Positions 55,285-64,000 of a stretch of 64,000 nt of DNA are shown piece after piece. The notes under the pieces were generated by a model. It was not told the origin of the DNA. It searched no databases and saw only the letters and a program-made list of their open reading frames with translations. The stretch covers positions 434,001 through 498,000 of the forward strand of contig JANUWI010000009.1 in the NCBI GenBank assembly GCA_025504975.1, given 5' to 3'. This DNA is from Plenodomus lindquistii. Its lineage: Eukaryota > Ascomycota > Dothideomycetes > Pleosporales > Leptosphaeriaceae. Numbering within the stretch: the stretch's first letter is position 1; each line of letters begins with the position of its first letter. The position numbers were made by a program, and so were the translations under genes.

Positions 55285-56380
55285 ATGGCACCAATGTCAG
55301 TAAATTCGTTATGTTTCAAGGAGGCGCGCGAAGCGCGAATAAGTGACGCGATCGGCCTGGAAGAGTTCTTCAGGCATATTGTGGCTCACTACGGAGGCTT
55401 GAGGCACCCAGAAGACTCTGAAGGACACAGAAACTACATCCAATTTGGATTCGACAGCGTGGTCAGAGATTTGCTGTTCAAGGAAAACTTTCTCCCGCTG
55501 GACGACTACAGTGATTTTATTCTTGATACTAAATGACCGCTTTCGACTTCACATGCTTATTACATGCTTCAGAAACGTCTATTGTTTATTCATCTTCCTG
55601 AGTGCATTCCGAGGTGATATTGCCGCCATTCGGGGATTTGTCAGCTTTCCTGGCATAATTCCAGAATACTATCTTCGCCCTCTCCTTCATATGTCAACGG
55701 CGGAAGGCAATGCAGAGCTCCTCCGTATCTGTTTTGAGAACGGCTTCTCGGGTACTGACTATTCGGAGGCTCTACGTCTCCTGACTAGTCGTGTGCGCAA
55801 TAATCCCAGTACTGCGTGGCTCGACGTTCTCTTTGACTTCGACTTTTACCATTGGAGTACTGATCCTCAGCAACTATGCCGATCGCGAACATGGATTCAC
55901 TTGATTCTCATGGGCGTCGAATGTACGAGGTGGTGGATCGATCATGGAGGTAGCACACCGCGGGCTCGAGGGCTCTTCGAGCGTACTACGCCATGGCCGG
56001 GGGCTCCAACGATACGAGTTCTGCTGGATTGTTTCGGAGTAGACTGATTCGTCGATTCCGGGACGCTGCAGTTCGCTGTTAAATACCACGATCTCGAGAC
56101 GGTGAGAATGCTAGTGGAGGCGGGGGCAGATGTGAATGAGTTCCCGACCGACTTCGAAAGGGATATCCGTGAGTATCGAGCGGCTCCCTTGACAGCCCTA
56201 GACGAAGCGATTTATAGCAAGTCTGAAGAGATGGTTCGGTATTTGGCGAAGCATGGGGCAAAGCTCACGCTCAAAGACCTTTGTATTCCTGACACGTACA
56301 ACGAGATGCCAAAGGAATACAGACCCTTTGCGGACTTGGTGGTTGAGCTGGGTGCAGTCAGGGAAGAGGATTCTCTTTGA
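55285..56380 (+). pseudogene. Ankyrin-repeat protein gene, decayed
   Basis: The first segment (55285-55536) encodes MAPMSVNSLCFKEAREARIS and later NYIQFGFDSVVRDLLF, ending at a stop after DDYSDFILDTK. Related sequence resumes one frame away: FRGDIAAIRGFVSFPG, then HMSTAEGNAELLRICFENGF. This second frame hits an in-frame TGA at 56045 (LLDCFGVD-stop) and then continues in the same frame with DLETVRMLVEAGADVNEFP and MVRYLAKHGAKLTLKDL to 56380. The last parts are clear ankyrin repeats. The frame change near 55520-55610 could be an intron that I could not define, but the TGA at 56045 has no splice sites around it that explain it. Probably a pseudogene. Confidence 0.6.
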
Positions 56381-56779
56381 AATCACGGTCGAAGATGCAT
56401 GTGTTAGGTACTGTCTCCCGTCTTGCAGAGGAAAACGGCCTTTTCGTATTGATAAACCGCCCGTTATGAATTTGCTTGAGGCGCTACAAGTCGACAAAAA
56501 ATCAATTTGCCTGTTCGGTGGACAATTAGTGGTTCGTAATATAGAGCACATGTGCGACGAAGCTTCAGATGCGAATGTCTAATATGCGCGGCCTTACTCA
56601 TCTTCTCGACATAATTGCGACTACAGCAGCTGCTTTGATATGCAATAACGGTCGCTTGACAGACAGGTAAGACCATGTAGCTAGCCTATCTATCAAGAAT
56701 CGTCTCTCTCCTACGCAACGAATCCTTTGTTTCTCCACACCACCACCACGACACACGTAAGTACTGCAAAATGAACTGG
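56381..56779. other. Intergenic between convergent genes, 399 bases
   Basis: Open frames continue antisense but have no recognisable features. Nothing called. Confidence 0.4.
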
Positions 56780-58357
56780 TCAGGCCATTCTTTGCATCAT
56801 TCCCTCGTGACGTATCTGACATAGTGATGTTGAATCAACAACTCCATCTGGCAAGCGCAGATGATGAATTGCATCGCCATGGGACCTGATATCCACGTCG
56901 CGTAATGCTTCCTTCTCCAACCGCAGGTAGCAGGAACCAGGGGCAACCTTCTTCCAGGACTCAACAACATCATCACTGAGCTCAAGATTCCACGTACTAC
57001 GCCATGTAAGTGTAGCCATTGCGCTTGTAGTGTGTTGCTGATAAATCACCGCACAGGCTTGGCTGGGTTCACTGTTCCAGAGCACCATGGTTTTGAGCTG
57101 CGGCATCTTCAGCGCAATTGAACTGGCGTTTCGCAACAATGCATAAATATGTTGGTGGGGGACCGTCCGGGCCAGGGTGGATGATGTGAGCGTTAACGAC
57201 TGTAAGATATTCCAGGTACATGGCAGCTGATGGCATGAGGTGAAATACTGTTGGGCGTCGATCATGTATGAAATAAAAAGGTGTTCCAGATGGTTACTTT
57301 TGGCGGCAAACGCTTTGGCTAACTGGAGATCTACAGCTGAGGTAGTTTCGATATCTTGGTCTAATTGTGGCATAGCGTTGTTTAGTGCCAGTGCAAGTTG
57401 GTGGTTGAAGTCCTTGAAGACAGATATTCTTTTGACATGTTTTGGAACACTGTGCTGGACTAATAAGGCTAGTTCTGTCAAGATGTCAGAAAGAAATCGA
57501 GCACGTGTTTGATGAAGGGTGAGGGGGGGAAGAGCGTCTCTAACAAATGTGGATAATATAGGGCCAAACGTACCGTATGCGCATGCAATCTGGTAGTGGT
57601 GTCGCCGCCGGGCACGCCACAGCTCGTAGACTATATTTTCTAGCCCAGGGAGTTTCTGCCATAAGGCCTCTAGTACTTCAGGAAACAGCTCATGTCGAAG
57701 TTGTCGACGTATAGAGAAGCTTGTAACGGCACGAACGACAGGGAGAGTTTGGGGGGCGTTCAAGCAGAGCGGAGAGAAGAGGCGCATAATAGCGGGCGAA
57801 TCGGGAGTCTCAACCTGCTGACCATCAACCCAGCCGTGCTTTGGGTCATGCCATTTAATAGCTTTCTCCTCTTGGGTCCAATCACTTGTGTCTTCATGTC
57901 CGGGTCCAAAACAGTAGTTTTTGAACCAATGTTGTGAGTCACTCGGTGAAGATGCGCTCAGCTCCAGTGTCAATCGACCTGTAGGCTGCCAGGTACTCAG
58001 GATAGAAAAGAGCCTTAGGATAGCCCTCCTAAAAATGGTAGACTTGTGAGTGGACATGGCGTCATTTCGTTTACAAGTACCACAGGCGTATCGAGGAAGG
58101 TCGATATTGAGACAGATGTGCTGGACAAGAGGCCTTTGTCGGATAACGAAGGTTTCCAGGTCGTCTAGACACGATGGATCCAATGCCAATTGGGAAAAAT
58201 TCTTGGGTTCCAGAATGGCCTGCCATTCTTTGCAGACGGCTGCGCACTGAGCCCAGCCACGATGTTTCTGGCCCGAGATCTCGTCAAGGATCAAAAGACG
58301 GATATCTGCAGGCAAGGAGGGCCAGGGAAAGGCGATTTGATCGTGTCTCTTAGTCAT
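56780..58357 (-). CDS. F-box protein of a fungal family (DUF6546-like)
   Basis: A single exon encodes 525 aa. The N-terminus reads IAFPWPSLPADIRLLILDEI and then CAAVCKEWQAILEPKNF, a typical F-box with the Leu-Pro and Val-Cys-Lys-Glu-Trp landmarks. A run of leucine-rich, helix-like segments follows, for example LEALWQKLPGLENIVYELWR and ISVFKDFNHQLALALNNAMP. C-terminally, VAPGSCYLRLEKEALRDVDI is near the end. These proteins form a large expanded set in Pezizomycotina and presumably serve as SCF adaptors; targets are unknown. The frame is intact, unlike its two upstream neighbours. Confidence 0.75.
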   Translation of the reverse strand: MTKRHDQIAFPWPSLPADIRLLILDEISGQKHRGWAQCAAVCKEWQAILEPKNFSQLALDPSCLDDLETFVIRQRPLVQHICLNIDLPRYACGTCKRNDAMSTHKSTIFRRAILRLFSILSTWQPTGRLTLELSASSPSDSQHWFKNYCFGPGHEDTSDWTQEEKAIKWHDPKHGWVDGQQVETPDSPAIMRLFSPLCLNAPQTLPVVRAVTSFSIRRQLRHELFPEVLEALWQKLPGLENIVYELWRARRRHHYQIACAYGTFGPILSTFVRDALPPLTLHQTRARFLSDILTELALLVQHSVPKHVKRISVFKDFNHQLALALNNAMPQLDQDIETTSAVDLQLAKAFAAKSNHLEHLFISYMIDAQQYFTSCHQLPCTWNILQSLTLTSSTLARTVPHQHIYALLRNASSIALKMPQLKTMVLWNSEPSQACAVIYQQHTTSAMATLTWRSTWNLELSDDVVESWKKVAPGSCYLRLEKEALRDVDIRSHGDAIHHLRLPDGVVDSTSLCQIRHEGMMQRMA

Positions 58358-60039
58358 TGTGAGATCGAAGCTTTTTTTTGGCAGTACTTGTAGCTGGAGG
58401 AGAAGAAAGTTATATAGGAAGGAAAAGGCATACTTGAGTCTAGGTTACATGTATGCACGCTAGCTAATTATCGTTAGTTTTAGAGCCTAGCGTATAGGCT
58501 CTACCGAATATTCAGTGGGAATCATCCCTGATAGATTTTAGAAACTGTTATTTAGGGAGGATGGGCATATCGTCTCGTGCTTGCGCACCTCATCAGCCAT
58601 GCTCCGCGCCCTGTCTACAATATAACCCATCCCATGTGCCACTCTTTCCATACCTACTTACAAGCCTCTAGCAACGAAAAACAATGGCACAGGTTATTCG
58701 GGTGGGCAATAAAGATATTCGGTGTTCTTTAGAAGCCCCGCGCTAGATCCCGGGATCCTAAGACTAACTCTACATAGCTAGCGTATGATCGTAGGATCAA
58801 GTCTGGCCGTATTTGTGTGAACGCCCACCTGAATATCTTTCTTGCCCACCCGAATAGCTCGTGCCAAAGAAATGCGCGACATTCAGCAAAACCCATGCCC
58901 TGCTCAATATGGTGGAAAGGATTTGATCTTGTGGTTGTTTATTCATGAACCCTCCGCTGAAAATATTTACATCGTGAACGGCTGGGAGAGTGTCGAGATC
59001 TTCATGGGTCCCGGACGTACATATGGTGGAATAGAACTAGTTGGTGTTGCGACATCGTCTAGCTGAGGAGTATTGAATAGCAGCGAGAAGGCCGGTCCTA
59101 GTGACTTCCATTTAGACGATCGACGCGGTGACACCAATGGACGGTAGCAACCATTATAGAGTAGACACAACCGAACTTCAACAGTCGGCGGATGGATGCT
59201 GCTTGCACTGTTTGGAATTGCGCTAGACTACCGCTCGATGAACGAGTATGTAGTCAAGACCTTTGTGCGTCTAGGATGAACTGTGCAGCCCGTGTCATCG
59301 GCACTCGTCGCGCTAAAGGATCGCGGGTCCGACCGCCTCCGCGAATTCCACTCTGGAATAACTCCGACTAACACACCGCAATCCTTCCAAAGCCGTCACC
59401 TGTCTTGGTCACTTCTGCGGACAGTTCCGCACAACAAAACCCGACATTTCTCAAATTAAACAACCGGAGGAGCAAAACATCGAAAGGCCAGTAAGTGGAC
59501 TGGATCAAGCCCGTTCCCATGACGCGCACGAGAGAGTGTTGTTGACGGTGCCCCTGAAACCCCGGTCTTGGTAGACCGCGGCCAAGAGTCTCGATAAGGC
59601 TGCTCGAAAATCGCTTGGCCAGGCGTTGGCCAATCTGCATCGTGACTGCGCGAATGGGGTGCTACTTAGCGCCTTTCCAATATATCTTATCTTCCCTTCG
59701 CGACTCACAAGCCGGCCATCCCAGTGCCGACACACGACAGAATCTACCAAGGCAATCAGGGCAGGTGGATCAAACAGTCGCAGACGGAGGTAGTACCAAA
59801 GGAGAAGGCGATCATGTTAGCGCCCGGCGCAATTCGTAAAGCGACCCAATGGCAGGGAAGGAACACTGTATGCCCCTAGGACTAGGACATCACCTGCCAA
59901 CCTCTAAGAGAAGGTCGAATGTACAACTGGAATGCTACGGAGGTATGAAAGGAGCCCGTGCTGCTATTATATTCATCGTTCAGTAGCATCGCGGAAAGAA
60001 TTTGCTTTTCTTCATCATTATTCTTCCACGGCCGCCATC
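58358..60039. other. Repeat-bearing intergenic stretch, 1.7 kb
   Basis: Contains the MITE-like element at 58685-58866 and a hairpin AGAGCCTA-GCGTA-TAGGCTCT at 58481-58501. A 60-codon frame next to the element (GKDLILWLFIHEPSAENIYI, to 59066) has no recognised relatives. No certain gene was seen. Confidence 0.45.
58685..58866. mobile_element. MITE-like element with 38-bp terminal inverted repeats
   Basis: The left arm (58685-58722) and the reverse complement of the right arm (58829-58866) agree at 33 of 38 positions, sharing TGGCAC at the tip and the core TATTCGGGTGGGCAA followed by AAAGATATTC. Four of five mismatches are transitions. The total length is 182 bp, with no coding capacity. The centre contains the palindrome GATCCCGGGATC. 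If the TA inside each arm is the target-site duplication of a Tc1/mariner-type element, the element proper is 58697-58854 with TIRs starting TTCGGGTGGGC. The similarity outside that TA argues for the larger limits. Confidence 0.75.
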
Positions 60040-61532
60040 ATGAAATACTCTCTTGCTGCAGCGTTTATCCTTCAGAGCACGGTCGTGCTCGGCAACCTCT
60101 TGCCTGTTCATATGAAAGCACCAACGACGGCACACTTTATTGACGTTGTGCGCAACGACACATATGACTTCGGCTGCCGACCAGTTGCTCATCCGACCGA
60201 GGATGGCCAATTCAAGCTTCATGCATTGCTCACCGAGCAGCAGATCGCACACCTTACCAAGGAGTACGAATCTATCCCAGAGTTCACAATTCATCGAGGA
60301 GACATCGTAAAGCGGGCGGCGACTGCTCCCATCGGAAGCGGAGATCGTTTCCAGGGAGGTGCTGTGGCGCCATCCGGCCTGGGAACGAAAGCTTCAGGAT
60401 CCACGATTAGCAGCATCATGAACGTCAACGAAATTAACTCAGCCATCAAAGGCCTTGTTACAGCGTACGGTGCCAGTACGGTAACATTGCCAAACAGATC
60501 CTTCCAAGGCGCAACTTCAACTGTCATTTATGTTGGCGCAGGTACAGACAAATCAAAGTATCACCTCTACTTCAGCGCGGGAATGCACGCTCGTGAGCGT
60601 GGGGGACCTGATCAGATTCTCTACTTCATCTCCGACTTGCTCGCTGCAAACAAGGCTGGCACTGGCTTAACATACGGCAGGAAGACATACACCAATGCGC
60701 AAGTCAAGTCTGTGCTTGCCGCTGGCATTGTCGTCTTCCCGCTCGTAAACCCCGATGGTGTTGCGTACGATCAGTCTTCCGGCTCGCTATGGCGTAAGAA
60801 CAGGAACACAAGATCTGGCACAAGCGGATCCTCCATCGGTGTCGATATCAACCGCAATTTCGACTTCTTGTGGAACTTCAGGAAGTTCTTCTCCCCAAAT
60901 GCGTCACCAGCATCCACTTCGCCAAGCTCGGAGACCTTTTACGGAACTGCTGCAGCATCAGAGCCAGAGACCAAGAACCACGTCTCTGTGTATTCTTCGT
61001 TTCCCAAGATCCGCTGGTTCATGGATATCCACTCTGCCACTGGTGATATCCTTTACAACTGGGGTGATGATGAACTTCAGTCCACAACGCCAACCATGAA
61101 CTTCCTGAACGCAGCTTACGATGGCCAGCGCGGTACTCTACGCGACTCTGCGTACAAAGAGTACCTCCCAGCAAATGACGCCACAAACATCAAGAGTGTG
61201 GCTGCAAAAACAGCAGCGGCGATGGCCGCCGTGGGTGGCCGATCTTACACTTCCATGCAGTCCGTAGGCCTTTACGCCACTTCAGGTGCAAGTGACGACT
61301 ACGCTGCCAGCAGAGTGTACTCCATTAGCGGTGCCAACAAGATTCACGGATTCACCATGTAAGTTCTCTCAACCTGCATGTAGGGGCCAACTATACTGAC
61401 ATATTCCGCAGGGAATTTGGATACTCGACAAACTTCTACCCTACTTTGAGCGAGTTTAACCAGAATATCCTCGACACGAATGCTGGCTTCTTTGATTGGG
61501 CATTGGCTGCCATTAGCGTTGGACTTGAGTAA
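60040..61532 (+). CDS. Secreted M14 zinc carboxypeptidase
   Basis: Exons 60040-61358 and 61412-61532 give 479 aa, with a 53-nt intron (GTAAGT...CGCAG). I chose the ATG at 60040 because it opens a signal peptide (MKYSLAAAFILQSTVVLG); an upstream in-frame ATG exists at 59932. A propeptide-like region of about 110 residues ends near the dibasic-type VKRAA. The M14 zinc ligands are His183 and Glu186 in GMHARERGG and His331 in MDIHSATGD. Substrate-binding VDINRNFDFLW is present, and the catalytic Glu441 lies in GFTMEFGYST, created by the splice. It is predicted to be an extracellular exopeptidase releasing C-terminal residues. The specificity pocket cannot be assigned by eye. Confidence 0.92.
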
Positions 61533-61915
61533 GATGGGCGAAGTCAATGGTCTTCAAAGAAAGGTCATGGCGTTAAGATAGATGAATACCCTTGATGATA
61601 GATGGAATCGATACAACAAAGTTGAACTGAGTTGCTAGTGTTCCCGCGGAGTGTACATCGCACCGATTTCGCCTATCTTGCCATGATGAATTACGTCATT
61701 GGGCAGACTTGGCTTGGTTGGCCAACCGCTCGGCGCGTCAGACCAGCCCTCAAGAAAACTGCGCCTCATGAGCAAGACGCGTCTCACGATGCTCACGTCT
61801 TGCATCTCGCGAGCAGCACCTTGGTGGCAATATTCCAAATTTGGAGCCTGCGAGGACAACACTGTAGCGAGACATTGATTGCGTACACTTTGTGACGCTT
61901 TCAGTCCTGTCCGCG
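61533..61915. other. Intergenic, 383 bases
   Basis: 3' UTR of the carboxypeptidase and promoter of the oxidoreductase. An 87-codon frame at 61632-61895 has no features and is not called. Confidence 0.45.
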
Positions 61916-63562
61916 ATGGCCCGTCTCTCGGCTGTCTCTATCACGTGCATCGTCATCCTTCTGACATTCGCATACGTCAAACATCGCTTTCGCCCTCAGG
62001 TATCACAGGTACAACGTGAGGCAGAGGCGGAGAAGCCAGGGCATTTGGTCACCGATGATGTATCGAAGTCCGCGCGTCTATTGAGATCAAAATTAGCGGC
62101 TGCACTTCCACATGTTGTCATTACGCCAGACACCCCTACTGCATTCAAAGAGTCTCTAAATGCTTATTGGGACCAAAAGGCATGTGAGGTAGTGCCCTCT
62201 TGTGTGGTTCGACCTCGCAACGTCTGGGAGCTGGCTCAAGCTGTCAAGATTCTCAAGCGTGAGGTCGATCTCCGGAAGGCTCAAGGCCATCAGTCGTCCG
62301 AACCGATCTTCGCAGTGAGAAGTGGAGGCCATTCGCCTGTTGCTGGAGCATCGAGTATACAGGGCGGTGTGCTCATCGACCTTTCCCTCTTCAAGGAAAT
62401 CACACCTGCGCAAGATCTCAATAGCGTAGCAATTGGAGCTGGCTGCAAGTGGCTCGACGTCTCCAAGGCTCTGGAAGCTATTGGTATAGCCGTCGGCGGT
62501 GGTCGAAATTCTGCTGTTGGGGTAGGTGGTCTTACTCTAGGAGGAGGGTTGTCTTTCTTTTCTTCGCGCTTCGGTTTTGTGTGCTCAAACATCATTGAAT
62601 ATGAGATTGTGCTTGCCGATGGCTCTGTCACAACAGCTTCTGAAGCTGTTAACCCCGACCTCTGGCGCGCCCTCAAAGGCGGATCAAACAATTTCGGTAT
62701 CGTGACGCGATTCACGGCGCGCAGCTTCCCCTCATCCAAGGTCTGGAGCGGTTTCCTCTACCTTCCTTCCTGGCAAGCACCAAAGGTCCTGGCGACATTC
62801 CACGACTATGTTGGCAAGAATATCAGCGTATCGAACGGACCAGCGTTTGAAGAGCAGGCTGCTGGGCCTTTGGTCTGCTTTACCTACCTGCAGCAACTCG
62901 GCATACAAGCTATCGCTGTCAACCTCGTACACACCATGCCTCCTACGGACGGATATTGGCCAGCATGCTGGAGAGATTCTGGATTCTCGAAACTCTGGCG
63001 ACTTTGGAGCACATGTACTGTGCGCACTCTCACTAGCGCAACGGATGAGATGAATGTGCTGAATCCACCTGGGCGACGTCAAGAATTCGCGACTACGACG
63101 GTCAAGCACGACGCGGCCACGCTGGAGGCGGTGCATAAAGCCTATCGCGACGCCATCGCTGTCATACGCAAGAGAAACATAAAACATCTTTCTTGGACTC
63201 TTGTCTTGCAGCCGCTTCTTCCCGACTGGGCTCGCAAGGGTGACACCAACGTGCTTGGTCTCGACTCGGCCACGAACGAGCCACTCATCATCGTGAGCTT
63301 CACCGTAAACTGGGCTTTGAGTGACGACGATCAGTCTGTGCGATTTTTGACTCGACAGGCAATCGAGCAGATTGACAACTTTGCCGACGACCACGACACG
63401 AACCACCCATACCGTTATCTCAACTATTGTGCAAGCTGGCAAAACCCGTTTGAAGGATATGGGAAGGACAATTGGATGTTTCTACAAAATGTGAGTCGAA
63501 GGGTGGACCCAGCAGGCATGTTTCAGTCAGGGTGCACGGGCGGCTTCAAGTTAGGCATGTAA
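61916..63562 (+). CDS. FAD-linked oxidoreductase, berberine-bridge type
   Basis: A single exon encodes 548 aa from the ATG at 61916 (MARLSAVSITCIVILLTFAY, a signal peptide or anchor). The PCMH-type FAD domain is clear: VVRPRNVWELAQAVKIL, FAVRSGGHSPVAGASSIQGG with the His used for FAD attachment, GVGGLTLGGGLSFFSSRFG, and LWRALKGGSNNFGIVTRF. The C-terminal berberine-bridge segment reads YLNYCASWQNPFEGYG, followed by QNVSRRVDPAGMFQ. Such fungal enzymes oxidise diverse alcohols, sugars or secondary metabolites using oxygen. No biosynthetic partner genes lie next to it in this window, so the substrate is open. Confidence 0.9.
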   Translation: MARLSAVSITCIVILLTFAYVKHRFRPQVSQVQREAEAEKPGHLVTDDVSKSARLLRSKLAAALPHVVITPDTPTAFKESLNAYWDQKACEVVPSCVVRPRNVWELAQAVKILKREVDLRKAQGHQSSEPIFAVRSGGHSPVAGASSIQGGVLIDLSLFKEITPAQDLNSVAIGAGCKWLDVSKALEAIGIAVGGGRNSAVGVGGLTLGGGLSFFSSRFGFVCSNIIEYEIVLADGSVTTASEAVNPDLWRALKGGSNNFGIVTRFTARSFPSSKVWSGFLYLPSWQAPKVLATFHDYVGKNISVSNGPAFEEQAAGPLVCFTYLQQLGIQAIAVNLVHTMPPTDGYWPACWRDSGFSKLWRLWSTCTVRTLTSATDEMNVLNPPGRRQEFATTTVKHDAATLEAVHKAYRDAIAVIRKRNIKHLSWTLVLQPLLPDWARKGDTNVLGLDSATNEPLIIVSFTVNWALSDDDQSVRFLTRQAIEQIDNFADDHDTNHPYRYLNYCASWQNPFEGYGKDNWMFLQNVSRRVDPAGMFQSGCTGGFKLGM

Positions 63563-64000
63563 GAAAATTATGGCGCCATGGGTAGCAAGGATCCGAACCT
63601 TCACGTTGCGCTGCGCATGCCGTCTGCACGCCGTGCACAACTTGGTGAAGTCTCAACTCAACTAGGTCAATGTCTCTCACCGCCAACACCTAGGGTGGAT
63701 CTGTCTCTGCCATGGCCTTTTGCGGTACTAGTCTGGGCCAATGCTTTGTTGTGCAAGGTAACAAGTTACAACACCATCGCCATGGCTTACACGGCTGTAG
63801 CGCTCGAGGACCTGAACACCATATGATGATGCAAAAAAGCAGACTGGTGCATACTGTGTATACAGATAGTGAGACACTACGAATATACCGGGAGCTTCCG
63901 GCTGACCAGGCTGCGAAGGGCTTTGGAATTGGCAAACTTGAGAAACAACGTCATTAAGAAATGACTAGCGGTTCTACGATAAAAATCCGCAAATCGCATC
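63563..64000. other. Window end, 438 bases
   Basis: Short overlapping open frames on both strands have no recognisable features. Nothing called. Confidence 0.4.

Noticed and set aside
58842..59066. Small open frame beginning inside the right arm of the MITE-like element
   Set aside because: The start lies in the repeat arm and the product matches nothing I know; possible chance or a remnant.
53117..63562. Secondary-metabolite cluster made of MFS, FAD oxidoreductase and peptidase genes
   Set aside because: No polyketide synthase, non-ribosomal peptide synthetase, terpene cyclase or pathway regulator is present in the window, and the MFS gene is broken.
1..64000. CRISPR arrays, rRNA or tRNA genes
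   Set aside because: No regular repeat-spacer structure and no complete RNA gene fold was found on reading both strands.

Overview
The window looks like chromosomal DNA of a filamentous ascomycete (Pezizomycotina; the gene content and style suggest Dothideomycetes/Pleosporales, which is inference). Genes lie 0.1-2.5 kb apart on both strands. Most carry short GT-AG introns (46-121 nt, several with CTAAC-like branch points) and Kozak-like start contexts. I see no operons, bacterial or plastid genes, rRNA, tRNA or CRISPR. I resolved exon borders by eye from reading frame, splice sites and protein family continuity, so coordinates of spliced genes span first to last coding base, with the introns given in the text.

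Layout. 0-5 kb: ornithine cyclodeaminase/mu-crystallin-like protein, ribosomal protein eL8, and GPI mannosyltransferase 2 divergent from it. 6.4-9.5 kb: a secreted 990-residue Ser-rich surface protein with a Cys-rich C-terminus. 10.2-20 kb: a GBD/FH3 formin-like protein without FH1/FH2, an F-box-like protein, a cis-prenyltransferase (dolichol pathway), an uncharacterised protein with three Cys-Pro motifs, and GINS subunit Psf3. 21-27 kb: the 1966-residue proteasome activator Blm10/PA200. 27.5-33.3 kb: a GH47-like protein lacking the usual catalytic signatures, a DLT1-like membrane protein, and TATA-binding protein. 35.8-38.7 kb: two adjacent RING-type proteins. 39.8-43.5 kb: a small DUF4267-like gene broken at a 15-G tract, tail-to-tail with a hybrid histidine kinase. 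44.7-52.7 kb: class II aldolase/adducin-like protein, histidine-phosphatase protein, WBP2-like GRAM/PY protein, and peroxisomal 3-ketoacyl-CoA thiolase with a PTS2. 53-64 kb is more accessory in character: an MFS transporter with a frameshift, a decayed ankyrin gene, an F-box protein, a 182-bp MITE-like inverted-repeat element, a secreted M14 carboxypeptidase and a berberine-bridge-type FAD oxidoreductase.

Most of 0-53 kb is conserved housekeeping: translation, GPI and dolichol biosynthesis, replication, transcription initiation, proteasome regulation and beta-oxidation. Neighbouring genes do not form one pathway. The points most worth a second look are the Cys-Pro (heme-regulatory-like) motifs in the 17.3 kb gene, the Blm10 C-terminal gate-opening motif placed on its own last exon with an altered residue, the 15-G frameshift, the MITE, and the run of damaged genes near 54-56 kb.
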